From Ephemerocybe angulata (lineage: Eukaryota; Basidiomycota; Agaricomycetes; Agaricales; Psathyrellaceae): a stretch of 40,887 nucleotides of DNA. The notes under the pieces are model-generated. The model was given only the letters and a program-made list of their open reading frames with translations. It searched no databases and was not told where the DNA came from. The position numbers were made by a program, and so were the translations under genes. The stretch is from assembly GCA_013368325.1 (NCBI GenBank), contig JAACJK010000085.1:1-40887 (forward strand). Direction: 5' to 3'. Each line of letters starts with the position of its first letter. The first letter of the stretch is position 1. Positions 22,292 through 32,530 of this stretch are shown piece after piece.

Positions 22292-22662
22292 ATGTCAGCA
22301 AAACGACCAGAAACCGGCCTCATCGAAATCAAACGTGCCCCAGGGGGCAAGGTGGAGGGGAGTTATATTGTGCGACTCGGCGACATCGTCAACATGCGAG
22401 CTTTCATGCAGCGGTTTGAGAAAGCGTGCCCCCCTGGTCCGGATGCTCGGATAAAGCACAAGTTTCCCGTAATCCAGACATTCAGTGGAGAGTTCGGGGA
22501 TGAGACTCTGCTTTGGCTTCGGTCGGCCCCCGAGGTGGATGAGATCTCTGAGGTGAGTCTGTTGTTATTTTACCGGTAACGCATTGTTCAATCGGTGTGG
22601 GCTGACTTGGGGTGGTTTAGAATGCCTTGAAGCGGCTATTTTATGGAGGGGGGCAGCTGTGA
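22292..22662 (+). CDS. Small stand-alone peptidase-inhibitor I9 (subtilisin propeptide-like) protein
   Basis: Exon 1 is 22292-22552, exon 2 is 22621-22662, and intron 22553-22620 (GTGAGT..TTTAG) gives 100 aa. The pattern GSYIVRLGDIVNMRAFMQRF, then IKHKFPVIQTFSGEFGDETL, then WLRSAPEVDEISE matches the I9 propeptide fold (YIV..., F.GF.G.F....L..LR..P.V..IEE). That fold also occurs alone in basidiomycetes as serine-protease inhibitors of about 75-100 aa, such as Pleurotus proteinase A inhibitor 1. No signal peptide is visible from this start, consistent with an intracellular inhibitor of a vacuolar subtilase. Starting at 22133 would add an unstructured Pro/Thr-rich leader with no counterpart in the family. 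If the intron is not removed the protein ends at 22579 with a different short tail. Confidence 0.75.
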
Positions 22663-22710
22663 ATCGGAGGCTTGTCGGAAAGTTTAGAATTCTCGAAACA
22701 CAAGCAAGTA

Positions 22711-23156
22711 GAACACCCCCGCCCCGGTGAAGAGTGACTTGACGATGTGCACTGTGATTATCCCTCCTGGCTCGCTGGAGAAGGAGGTCAAGGTAGTTGC
22801 GTCGAAGGGGTACATACATTAGGATTGGTGAGGTTGGGCAGCTGGGTGAGGGCGATGAGGGAGGGTCATGGCGCTTATTTGAAGGCGATGAGCGGGATGG
22901 GGCGGTCTTCAGGGTGGATAATGTGAGAGAGGTAGTGAAGTGGAGGTGTTGGTTTTTGACCCGGACTAGGGACTTTATGCTTCACTTCAGCTTGATCAAT
23001 ATGGGCGCTTGCGAAAGCTCTTGTATTTTCTTTGTAGCTTATTATAATACTGCTTCTTAATTTACGACTCTCGATCCATTAGAAGCGAGGTTGCACTGGC
23101 AATACATCGCTCGAGGATGGATGTTTGCAATTGACTTGAAACGCACGTTGAATAGC
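22711..23156 (+). pseudogene. Duplicated 3' fragment of the pirin gene plus flank
   Basis: Runs such as CCCCGGTG.AGAGTGACTTGA, GGTTGGGCA.C.GG, GGGGCGGTCTT.A.GGTGGA, GTTTTTGA.C.GGACTAGGGA and TTAGAAGCGAGGTTGCACTG align in order with 21473-21946 inside and after the pirin gene. The copy has a deletion of roughly 50 bp around 22811, several small indels and no start, so it cannot make pirin. It covers only the last about 100 codons and about 160 bp beyond the stop. The I9 inhibitor gene sits between source and copy. Confidence 0.85.
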
Positions 23157-23461
23157 TAGATTCCTGGTAGAGCGAGGGGCAAACCTTCGAGGTCCGAGTC
23201 GCCCGACCAAGATCAAACCTCCGCTCGACCGGCTTCGCGAAATTTCGGACGGAGCGCTCAAGGAGGGCATTTGAACGCAAGGAAAACCAAGTCGACCCCA
23301 TGATTGGTGAGTGAGGAGGATTTCGATGGCTTTAAACATATTCCAAGGCATCGCGTACTCCAGCGCTGACATTCCCTGGCGATCCTAGAGGTGAATATCG
23401 ACAGAAGAGCAGAGGACGAGGTCGTCGATTGATTTTGACTTCGTTGAAGTGATAGTCCATG

Positions 23462-23656
23462 TTATTTGGTCAATGATAGCTTACAGTTGTACAGAGTTAT
23501 TGCTTTGTGAGAGAAGGTATGTAGCGACCAAGAGTGGTTGACGAGGCTGAGGCGCTTCTGTGTTTCCTTGTCGTCGGAGGCATGGTCGACGATGTAGTCG
23601 ATCAGCTCTTGCGGCAAGGTACTGGTGTGTTCCATTGGGAGAGTAGTAGCAGACAT
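23462..23656 (-). pseudogene. Truncated F-box gene copy 2
   Basis: The minus-strand frame starting at 23656 reads STLPQELIDYIVDHASDDKE then TQKRLSLVNHSWS. It aligns with the F-box of copies 1 and 3, then runs into unrelated sequence and stops at 23462. The promoter block (TATA at 23732-23739) is intact and resembles those of its paralogues. The C-terminal about 360 residues are absent, so the copy was cut by a rearrangement, possibly the one that placed the pirin fragment next to it. The residual 64-aa product would be an F-box with no substrate domain. Confidence 0.75.
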
Positions 23657-23692
23657 TTGTTAATGCGGGTGCTGGTGAAGGGGTAGGTTTTG

Positions 23693-23760
23693 ATCTGAAG
23701 AATGCCAGCAAAATTGTCCCTGGCCCGTCGACTTTATAGGATTCGTTAAGTCCACAAAAG
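23693..23760 (-). promoter_or_regulatory. Conserved F-box-family promoter block with TATA box (copy 2)
   Basis: CTATAAAGTCGACGGGCC on the minus strand, about 77 bp before the ATG at 23656. It matches the block of copy 3 (25541-25617) almost base for base over the GTCGACGGGCC extension, which copy 1 lacks. Confidence 0.65.
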
Positions 23761-24251
23761 AATAGAGTGCTTGGAACTTCGGAACTTTGAATAAAGAGAC
23801 CCACACGTCGTCAAGGCACGGTTGACGGGATAAGGAACAAAGCGCGGGAGCTGGTGCGCCAAGCGCCCTAACAATTGGTAAGAACCACGGATCATAACAA
23901 GCAAAAACAACGTCCAAACTTTCAGGCTTGAAAAGGGCAAAGCGCCGGAGCTCAGCTTGCCGCTGAACGTCGAACGATTAGATTCGGTTTTCATGGTAGA
24001 GATCGTTATAGAGACCGCCCGGTTGCACTACTCAGGCTGACAGAGATTTGTATTGAGTGTTCCGGTAGGTAGGAAAAGGTACCTGACTCGGAAATACAAC
24101 AATACAGTCTTTTACCGATGAATTGCAGGACATCGAGCACTAAGGAAATTAGGTATGAACTGAATACAGTGTGATGAATATTTATGGGATACTCGGCTTT
24201 GAAATTTGAAACGGTGCATAGTTGTAGGGTAATAATGTGGGGTAGGAGGAC
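23761..24251. other. Intergenic, upstream of truncated F-box copy
   Basis: It contains a further ACAAAGCGCGGGAGC motif (23837-23851) and a related GGCAAAGCGCCGGAGC (23938-23953), both shared with the other F-box upstream regions. It also holds the 3' flank of F-box copy 3. No gene is seen. Confidence 0.55.
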
Positions 24252-25505
24252 TCAGTAAATGACTTCCAAAATAGACCTGCGAGTGAGGGTGGGCATAACA
24301 GTCGCTTTGAAATTGGACACACGAGGATCCCACTTCTCCTTTGAAGGTGCAACGAGCGCCACGATCTTGAGCCATATCCTAACCTTCTTCAGGTTGGAAA
24401 AGGTGTCCTCGTCGCCCAAGATATCATCCAAACGCTCCCAGGAACTGACATATCTTCTTCCAAAGAAGAGGGAACTCAACGTTTTTTCCTTCTCGTATTG
24501 GCCGGTTTGTCCTATGTGATCGGGATCGTCAAGGTCCACCAAGATTTCGATGCTTTCCAGGTCTTTCGTGCCAGACTCCCTTAACCTGTCCATTTGTTCA
24601 AGGAAGTTTAAAGGCTCCTCGCTCGAAGCAGTGGGTGCCAGAGGCCTCACATACAGGAGGTCCCGGAGCTGTTTGAAGTGTAGGCCGAATTTGAGGGTCT
24701 TCAATCCGGGAAAGCATACGAAGTCAAGGGTTGCAGAGTCAGGAATATCATGTTGAAGTCTCATGCCAGGTTGGTAGTTTGGCCATATTATCTCATATAT
24801 CTCGACGTGGCGGGAGAAGCTTTTGATAGCCATATCCATCTTGTCGTCATAGGCGCCCCAGTACACCTTCAGCTCTACAGGCTGGGGCAGGATAGTCCGA
24901 GCTGTACGGAGGCATTGCAGTGCATCTCCACACTGCCCAACAGACAAGGTATGAAGAGACCAGTTCTCGCGTGTGAGGGGGGTCGCTGGTGTGGAAGGGT
25001 CGGACGAGGGGGAATGCTCGACACCATGCAGCACAAGTTCCTTGAGGTGACGGTTTCGGCCAATGAAGGAGACATCGATGCCTTCGATATTCGTTAATTC
25101 CAACGAGATGAGGTCTGGCTTCGCCAATAGCTCATACAGTGCGCTCCTCAGTTCTGGATGTAGAGCAGGCCAGGATAGCTTATAAGCCATAAACCCATTG
25201 ACTCGGAGGGAGATATGTTGTAGATTGACGAGTTGCTTTAAATCGGTAACAGCCAGGATACTCACGGACCCGAGATCATTCCAACCGTTGTGGTCCATTC
25301 GCAGAGTCTGGATGTGTTGGCATAGCGATGAGTTCGTTTGTAAAACTTGGCAAAGCCTAGCACAGCTCCGCCAGTCTAGCTCGAGGTTGCAGGAGCGGTT
25401 GACTAGGCTGAGTTGCTCCAGTTCTTGATCGTCGGAGGCATAGCCGAAGATATTGTTGACCAGGGTTTGGGGCAAGATACCGGCGATGTTGCCCGTAGAA
25501 GACAT
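24252..25505 (-). CDS. F-box domain protein, copy 3 (417 aa), F-box internally shortened
   Basis: A single open exon from the ATG at 25505 (MSSTGNIAGILPQTLVNNIF). It aligns with copy 1 along its length: HIQTLRMDHNGWNDLGSVSI, LRSALYELLAKPDLISLEL, then SLHTLSVGQCGDALQCLRTA, and a C-terminal LRESGTKDLESIEILVDLDD. The first half of the F-box is present (ILPQTLVNNIFGYASDDQEL then SLVNRS). The next about 15 residues, present in copy 1 as WSQRTRRNLFRTVCFD, are missing in frame: SLVNRSCNLELDWRSC joins directly. That removes the last F-box helix, so Skp1 binding may be weakened or lost. The C-terminal domain is intact and the frame clean. It may be a functional, diverging paralogue. Confidence 0.8.
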   Translation of the reverse strand: MSSTGNIAGILPQTLVNNIFGYASDDQELEQLSLVNRSCNLELDWRSCARLCQVLQTNSSLCQHIQTLRMDHNGWNDLGSVSILAVTDLKQLVNLQHISLRVNGFMAYKLSWPALHPELRSALYELLAKPDLISLELTNIEGIDVSFIGRNRHLKELVLHGVEHSPSSDPSTPATPLTRENWSLHTLSVGQCGDALQCLRTARTILPQPVELKVYWGAYDDKMDMAIKSFSRHVEIYEIIWPNYQPGMRLQHDIPDSATLDFVCFPGLKTLKFGLHFKQLRDLLYVRPLAPTASSEEPLNFLEQMDRLRESGTKDLESIEILVDLDDPDHIGQTGQYEKEKTLSSLFFGRRYVSSWERLDDILGDEDTFSNLKKVRIWLKIVALVAPSKEKWDPRVSNFKATVMPTLTRRSILEVIY

Positions 25506-25540
25506 TGACAAATGATGCAGGTGGTGAAGGGCGAGGTTGA

Positions 25541-25617
25541 GCTGAAGAATGCTAGCAAAATCCACCCGGGCCCGTCGACTTTATAGGACTTTACAAGTCC
25601 ACAAAGCAATTTTGAGT
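25541..25617 (-). promoter_or_regulatory. Conserved F-box-family promoter block with TATA box (copy 3)
   Basis: CTATAAAGTCGACGGGCC lies 75-80 bp before the start codon, with CTCAAAATTGCTTTGTGG further upstream as in copy 1. Farther out, at 25672-25700 and 25722-25744, are two copies of the GAACAAAAGGG.CAAAG motif also found near copies 1 and 2. Confidence 0.7.
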
Positions 25618-26349
25618 TCAATCGCTCATCACGGTGGTAGAACCGCAAGTACTCGACAAAGAACAGAAAACAAGAACAAAAGGGACAAAGCGCTGGAGCT
25701 TTGCTGTCAAGCGCCCGAACGCGATGGGAACAAAAGGGGCAAAGGGTGACATGTGACAGCTTCTGCCAAGCGCCCCAAGCCTTGAGGCCAAGCGCCTGTC
25801 GTCTCTTATATCGAGTGCGTCGATGACAGGAAATATAATGCCCAGTGTGCAAAAAGCTTGAATCAGGTTATGTTGTATATCGCAGACTTGGGAACTTGGA
25901 AGCAATTGTCCACACAAAAATTTCGAGTTCTAAGGGATTGGTATACATAATATGGGCCGGAGCGTACTAGGACGTGTGGTCCCAGTGCAGTTGAGGGTAA
26001 GTATATGAAGTGGGTGTTGAATATGTATATGGAAGGGCGTAGCGTAGCATTTTGAGAAGATATAGGTATCGAGAAGAACACTAGATCTGTGTGTGCCATT
26101 TGGTTAGAATGTGGAGGTAAAGGTGAATGTAGTGTGAAGGATTGAAAGGAAACAAGGTGTGTTTGGTTAGAATGTGAGATAAAGGTGAACGGTCCAAGTG
26201 ATATCAAGGTAGATGCAAAGGATCAAAAGGGAACAAGAAGAGAAAGAAGTCCGTCTATCCATCCAATATGTCCATCGTAAACAAGAGTTGTTCCTACAAG
26301 TATAATTCTCCAAGGTAGCCAAGAAAAATGCGTAGCCTCTCTATACCCC
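25618..26349. other. Intergenic region with repeated motif
   Basis: The left part is F-box upstream sequence with several CAAGCGCC/ACAAAGCGC motifs. The right part is the 3' flank of the Ser/Pro-rich gene, including a pair of imperfect direct repeats at 26099-26238. No gene was recognised. Confidence 0.55.
26099..26238. repeat. Imperfect direct repeat, two copies
   Basis: TTTGGTTAGAATGTG.AG.TAAAGGTGAA occurs at 26099-26128 and 26162-26190. Each copy is followed by AAGGAT.AAAAGG.AACAAG (26137-26156 and 26218-26238). The copies differ by small indels in the middle. Confidence 0.7.
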
Positions 26350-29300
26350 CTATTTCCGTTTCTTCCTCAGTTTCGACGGTGCCGCCTGGACCGACACCGA
26401 CGGCGCGCTCCAGATAAGGGACCCAGTTCCAGCACCTGAGTACTCCGTGCCTCCTCCATTCGCTGATCCAATGGCAGAGGAGGACCCAAGAGCTGTACCA
26501 GACCTAACAGACTGGGGCGGTAATACAAACGCTTCGACGCTAAGATTTGAGATACCCTTTTCCCGCTTTGGTGACCCAGACAGAGGCGAGGTCCACCGCT
26601 TCCAACCCTTGAGCTTCGTGGGGGTAGCGACCGGGGAGGTCGACAGGGCCTTCGTCGGCGAAGAGGATGTCATGGGCGAATGGGATTGTACAGACTGAGG
26701 CGGAGTCGAGTACGGCGATTGAGGTGCAGAAGTGTAGTTTGGATTCGGTGGGTAAGGCGAGTAGGACCTATTCTGGGAGTACATGTCGAGCGACGATCCG
26801 CGGGCTGGAGTTGCGGGACTCATTGGCCTTGGGCTCGCGATGGCAGTGGCGTCGGAGACCATGCTCATCATGCTCATGCTGGAGTCCGGTCGCGAGTAGA
26901 CCGTAGCGCTAGCGGCGCGGGATGGTTGTCTAGGCGCAGGAGGCTGAGAAACGGTGGTCGTACTGGCCATGCTCATGCTCGACTCCGGCCTCGAGGGCCT
27001 CGTAGCACTGCTACTGTTCCGCGGGGGAGCTCTCTGGATGACTGCGGACTGAGGCTCGTGGATAGGATACGCGGGTGGATATGGGGACGAAATCATCGAG
27101 CTATCCAGGGTGTCGAGAATGTACGCCCCGTTCTTCCCAATCCTTGTAGAGTTCCGTCTGGTAACTATGCTTGTCCTGCTCGGTGTGGCGGATAGAGATG
27201 TGGAGGAAGCATTGCTTGGGACTGACGAGGTTCTGATACTTGCGCTGCGCCTTTGGTGTCCCGTGGCTGATGACGGGGGTGAAGGATAAGGGGGAGGAGA
27301 CGGGGAGCTCTCTCGCTGGGGGGCGTCCTCACTCTTGAAGGTGTCCTTTATACGTTGCTTCTGGGAGCTGGAGATGGCGCTTGCACTACTGCGGCGGTGG
27401 TTCGAGCGATCTTGGGACTGACCCTGGCTACCGGGTGCGATGGAAGGGTCAGACTCCGTGGCTGCGTCCTGGCTCCCACTTCCTGAATCGCGGTCGCTAC
27501 TGTTGCTATCCATCGCGTTGAATACCTCATTCGAAACCAGCTTTGACCTGGCCTCTGTTTCTCAGACCCTTCCTCGTCATCCTCACGGGCCTGCACCTTC
27601 CAGTCCAGCTTAATCGAAGCGTCACAGAGAGCTGGAGACTCCTCCTTGTTCAACTTCAACGCTTCTTCGCCCATCCCAAACCCGCCATCACCAACCTTCC
27701 CATTCGCTCGGTTGGCTTTGTCGGGCTGTATACCCCATGGCTCCAGGCGCAGGTTCGTCCCGGGAAGGTTAAGCCCAGGCAAGGCTGGAAGCGGTGGGGG
27801 CACCTCGTGGTCGTTCCCTTCGATATAGGGTCCAGACACAGACTTGGACCGTTTCTTGAACCAACCACTCCCGTTTTTGCTCTTTGTCGACTTCCTGGAC
27901 GTAACCGAGACCGCTGCTGGGAGACTTGAGGAATGAGAAGATTCGACTTCCCATTGGCAGGTCGGTTGTGGGGGTATTCGGCATGTCCGGGGTTGCAATA
28001 CTGGCTTGAGTATCGGAGGCGGAAGGTGTGATGACTGGGGCTTTCGGTTTCGGGGCTCCCTTCGATTTCGATCTGGTTGGTGCCTTCTTCAACACGGAGG
28101 GACTTTTCTTGGGCTCGCGGGGTCGAGGTGCGAGAACGACTCGTATGCCGCACTGTTCCTCGGAATGTCGAGTGACTGTGTCCCCCTCCCTCGTGGTCCA
28201 GGTCCAGGGCTTGGTTCATAAGCATAAGCTTTGGATAGCCTCGCCGCTGCCGTGCGCTCCTTCCTGGGCCTGAAGCCCACCTGATCCTTCGCCGTTGAGC
28301 TGAGGAGGCTTACGAATGTAAGGGTATCTTGATCGAAGACATAGTCATCCAGCACCGGTCGCTGGCTGCTGCCCGGCCCGCCGTAGAGATAGTCCTGTGT
28401 CATCGCGGAGACGTAGACGTGCCATCCACGAGGAGGCCAGCCGGGGTTGAGGTCTGGAGGTGGGAGAGTGGGTGGCTCTGGTGGTAGAGGCCGGCAGAGC
28501 GGTTGGACATCGACGATGTGGGGCGCGACTGCGATGGTTCTCTCGAGGGTGCTGGGCGAGGAACGGGCGAAGACATGGCTGTGAGAGTTGTCGACGGACT
28601 GTCTCCGCGAGTGATCGTTTATGTCGTACGCAGACCCACCATACCGAGACTGATCTGGGATGTCGAACGACTGTTGCGACATCGAGACGTCAGGGTGACC
28701 GTAGACTGACTGCCGAGAACGGTGGCGTTCGTTTGCTCGTGTTGCCGAGGACTCGAGTGACTGCTGGGATTGCGAAGGGGTTGTATGTCCGTAGACTGAC
28801 TGGCGAGATGAACGCCTCTCCGGTGCGTGGCCGTAATAACCATCCGGCGGCGGGGGAAGCTCGAGGGAGATGACCGAGTTCTTTCGGGAAGTGTCCCCGT
28901 ACCACCCCGTACTGCCCATACATTGACGTCCGGATTACAGATGAGTGGGATGCTGATGCGACCTTTCGGTAGTGGGGCTGGTGGTATTGGCTGTGCCTGT
29001 CGCGATAGTGATAGGTATTGGTGTTGAGATGGCCAGTCGAGCCATTCCTGAAGTGGTAGGCCATCTGTTGCGACGAAGGTGTCCGCGACTTGTAAATCTG
29101 GCGGACGATTGGGGGTGGTGCAGTCTGCGTCCTGGTCGTAGGAGGTCGCAAGGGCGTTGGGTACCCCACAATCGGTCCGGTCTGCTGCACTGTAGAGTTC
29201 AGTGAGGTGTACGATCCCGAACGACGCTTGTATCGTGCTGGACGAAAGAGATTAGACAACCAGTCGATTAGGGCTATCGCTTATCAACCCACCATTCTCC

Positions 29301-29392
29301 CAGTTCGACGAAGATATTGAAGACCGACGGCTAGGTGATGGCTCAACGTCCTTGGCACTCTCGTTGGGGGCCTGCACTGTTACACGCCGCAT
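26350..29392 (-). CDS. Ser/Pro-rich, largely disordered protein of unknown function (about 950 aa)
   Basis: The start at 29392 gives exon 1 (29392-29293, MRRVTVQAPNESAKDVEPSP..NWEN). Intron 29292-29238 (GTGGGT..TCCAG) leads to ARYKRRSGSYTSLN. The long rest is rich in Ser, Pro, Tyr and Gln. It includes two copies of RSRQSVYGH, a better-ordered block near 28340-28480 (GWPPRGWHVYVSAMTQDYLY), RIFSFLKSPS, and a C-terminus with repeated SSMSM motifs and GWKRWTSPLSGSPKREKG, ending in KLRKKRK. The basic end could be a nuclear signal. Frames change near 28917, 28130, 27925 and 27550; each is bridged by a one-base shift with coding character on both sides. The last exon (27500-26350) is clean. No domain was recognised; many Ser/Arg sites would suit phosphorylation. 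Confidence 0.55.
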
Positions 29393-30069
29393 CCAACCTC
29401 AAAGGTTCAACCCGACGTCACTGTTCGGGATGTGTGTGGGAGCTGACGGAGTACCGACGACGTTCAGAACGTTCTTCTAATACAGTTTTTGAATTTGAAT
29501 ACTTACTTGAACCTGGCCCGGCAACGCGTCCGATAGGGAGAGGAACAAAGGACAGAAGCAAGAGCTCAGTTCCCTCTCGTCAACATGAGGCAACTTTTGA
29601 TTGTCGGTTCCCATTGGATTTAGCTTGGAAGCGTGCCGTCCTTCACCAATTTTTCATTTGGAACAGACAAGGCATGAGAAAGGGCGCCCATCCCGGAAAG
29701 AGGTGAAGAACGATAGTGAAAGGAGCCACTTGGCTCAAGCGTATGGGAGCGTAATACTTACTTACACTTGCACCGTCTGCAATGCAAGATTGGGGATTTA
29801 TGGAGGATAGCGGACGAGTAAAAGGAGAAAAACCGAAGCCCCTAAAAATGCCGATCGCGAAGCCGCTCGAAGCCGCCCGTCGAACAGCGGCAATCACCGA
29901 ACGAGGTTCCACGTGCCGAAATGCCTTTCGGCGCTCGAAAAAGTCGGAACCACAAGCGGCTTGGACGTTGAGCTAATAGGTTTCCTCGTCGCGTCGCACG
30001 ACGAGCTCGGTGCGTTACACGACGTTCAAAGCCCTAATCTATGCTGAAGACCCGCACAGACAACTCAAA
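29393..30069. other. Divergent promoter region
   Basis: This lies between the minus-strand Ser/Pro-rich gene and the plus-strand mS29 gene. Open frames on both strands are unsupported. No clear TATA box precedes the mS29 start, as is usual for a housekeeping gene. Confidence 0.5.
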
Positions 30070-31692
30070 ATGTCCCTCCTTGCTTCGAACGCTAGACACG
30101 TCGCACTCGTTCAGAAGTCCCTGGCCGCCGGTGCGTTGCGAGCAGCGAGTCAACCAGCCAAAGCGGCCCCGAAAGAACGAAAGGCAGCCCAGTCTATTGG
30201 AGGGGTAAAGAAGGGCAGGAAGGAGAAATGGGAGACGAAGAAGAAGCAGGAGAAAATCCACAAAACGAAGGATATTCCGGTGCGTAGCACGTTAAGGACG
30301 CCGAGGACGACGACGACGATGTGCTGACCCCAGTAGCGGTTCACAAGGATGGCGGAGACCAAGCTCATGATGCCCAAGACCTTCCAGCGGCCAGCAACGC
30401 TCCCAGAAGCCTTCAAGGCGGGTTCCGGACATGTCCTGGAGCTACCGCTGTTCGGACGTGTACGTTGTGCTGGAAGTTTAGTAGCGACGACGACGACTGA
30501 CTTTGCTGCAGGAAACGCTTGTACCGAGAAACGTCGGAAAGGCGGTGAGCTATAGCGACGCCCCGAACAACGCCGCGAAGGTCTTTGGTCTCCCCAGGAA
30601 GATGTTCTTCGAGGTACGCCGTGGCAAGCATTGACGGACGACCCCCGCTGACGGCGCCACAGTACCGCATTTTGTCGTCGCCGTGCTCCGTCGTGCGCGA
30701 CGTGACATTGCAAGCCGTGGAGACGCTCGAGAAAGCGAAAGCCTCGTCAAGCCTCGACTCGCGCATCGTCCTGCACGGCCGCGCAGGGTGCGGCAAGAGC
30801 TTCCTGCTGCACCAGGCGGTGCAGTACGCCCAGGCAGAGGGCTGGGTCGTCTTCTACGTCCCGCGCGCTGCCTCCCTCGTCAACTCCACCACCACCTTCG
30901 CGTACGACCTCCGCACGCAGACCTACCTCCAGCCGCACGCGTCCTACCGCACCCTCGACAAGCTTTTCAAGGCCAACTCCGCGCTTTTCGCCAAGCTGCC
31001 CATGAAAAAGGCCCTTGTGACCGAGAAGCTGAACGTCCCCGCGGGCACGACGCTCGCGGACCTCGTCCAGATCGCGCTCAAGGACAGGTCGGCCGGGAAC
31101 TCGGCGGTCGTGCTCGACGCCCTCACGAGCGAGCTGCAAGCGCAGACCCAGTTCCCCGTCTTGCTGGCCGTGGACGACTTCCAGGCCCTGCTCCAGGACA
31201 GTTCGTACAAGGACCACTTCCTCAGGCCGATCAAGGCGAACCACCTTTCGCTTCCCCGCCTGATCCTTGACTTTGCTTCTGGAAAGCGGACGTTTGCCAA
31301 GGGCGCGGTTGTGACCGCTCTCACCAACTCGGACACTAACTTTAATGTCCCGCTTGAGATCCAGGATGCTCTCGATCTCCCCCGCGCACACCCTGTGAGC
31401 CGGTACCAGAGGAGGGACGGGGATGTTCAGGGATATGTCCACGGACTCACCGGGTTCAAGCTGCCCGACCGTATGAGCTCGGATGAGATGGCCGGGTTGT
31501 TCAGCGTGTGGAAGGACGATATGGCTCTGACCACAGGTTCGTCGCTAAATGACTATACACATCGCGAGATTTCAAAGCTAACAACGGTCTACAGACAAGT
31601 ATGATGAGCTCTTCTTGAGCAAATACGTCGAGAGCGACGGAAACCCCAGGGATTTCGTGTGGAAGGGTCTTCTCTCGACTTTCTCGACATAG
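30070..31692 (+). CDS. Mitochondrial small ribosomal subunit protein mS29 (DAP3 / Rsm23 family)
   Basis: Five exons: 30070-30279, 30337-30459, 30512-30613, 30663-31536 and 31595-31692, giving 1407 nt and 468 aa with no break. The N-terminus is basic and helical (SLLASNARHVALVQKSLAAG, many Lys/Arg, few acidic residues), fitting a mitochondrial targeting sequence. The P-loop is GRAGCGKS followed by FLLHQAVQYAQAEGWVVFYV, the Walker B-like strand is VLLAVDDFQALL, and later come RPIKANHLSLPRLILDFASG and the C-terminal DFVWKGLLSTFST. This order is that of mS29, the GTP-binding protein in the head of the mitochondrial 28S/37S subunit. GC content is higher across exon 4 than in neighbours. The first intron uses the acceptor TAG at 30336, not the CAG at 30333, because only that keeps the frame (KDIP to RFTRM). 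Confidence 0.92.
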
Positions 31693-32530
31693 AAATATGC
31701 CGACGCGTGTACGGGATGGTTTGTCGATAGACATGGTTCTTTAATATCTACTCTCTTAATGCTGTCTTCGAGCATCGTTTCGGACGGCGTGGCCGGCCAA
31801 GTGTCCTGTACAGCCCAGGTGCATTTGTTCTAACTCCTTCTTTTCAATGGCGCAACAGGCAGTGACGGCTTCTCATATTCAATACGGGCGCTGGATTTCA
31901 GGAGATGCTTTACTAACGACCAACTTGGACTACCCAATACCCAATTGAAACAGAGTGGGAAGTATCTCTCCAAACTGCTCACATCTTATTGACTGGTAGA
32001 TCACCAAAGAATGCAACGTCAATCTTTCGCGACCTTCGGTGAGTTCTAAACGTATGTTGCTTTAAATTGATCCTGTCCCTCTAACACCCCTTCCGAAATT
32101 GTTAGCCCAACGTCTTCTTCTCTTCAAAATTATGTTGTGTTCAACACCCAGGCCAGGACCGATACTGATCCGTACCCCTTGTGCCTGTCGCTCGTGCCCA
32201 GCGTACACCACCAACGTCCCTTCTGTGCCGATCGCTCTGACGAACCTTCCAGCAATATTGAAACAATGGCCCTCTGGGCAGACCTGGACACTCCAACGAC
32301 CTGCGTTCTGTTATACCACTGCGATGTCTGCTGTGTATGAACGTACGCTGGAATCCTTGTCTAAATCCTGACAACTTACTCGCAGCAGCCCACCGGCCAA
32401 AGCGGAACAAGCTATACAACCTATGTATTTCGTCCTACAATATGAAGCTACGTACTTGAGGAAACGATAAGATTGGTACTAGTGTATCCCTATGAGAGAC
32501 ATGACTGTTTTGAAAGGGTGCGTGGCGTAC
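31693..32530. other. Gene-free interval between convergent genes
   Basis: The 3' flanks of mS29 (+) and NTase-like gene A (-) meet here. Only short frames without coding support are present. No terminator or repeat of note was seen. Confidence 0.5.

Noticed and set aside
23157..23300. Possible tRNA-like or small RNA element in the GC-rich stretch
   Set aside because: I could not fold acceptor, D and T arms with the conserved GTTC box; no other tRNA candidate was found in the window.
30747..31442. 231-codon minus-strand and 195-codon plus-strand alternative frames over mS29 exon 4
   Set aside because: High GC content creates long stop-free shadows; the mS29 frame alone has Walker motifs and correct exon joints.
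32141..32419. Minus-strand 92-codon frame after mS29
   Set aside because: Arg/Gly/Trp-rich without any recognisable pattern; probably 3' flanking DNA.
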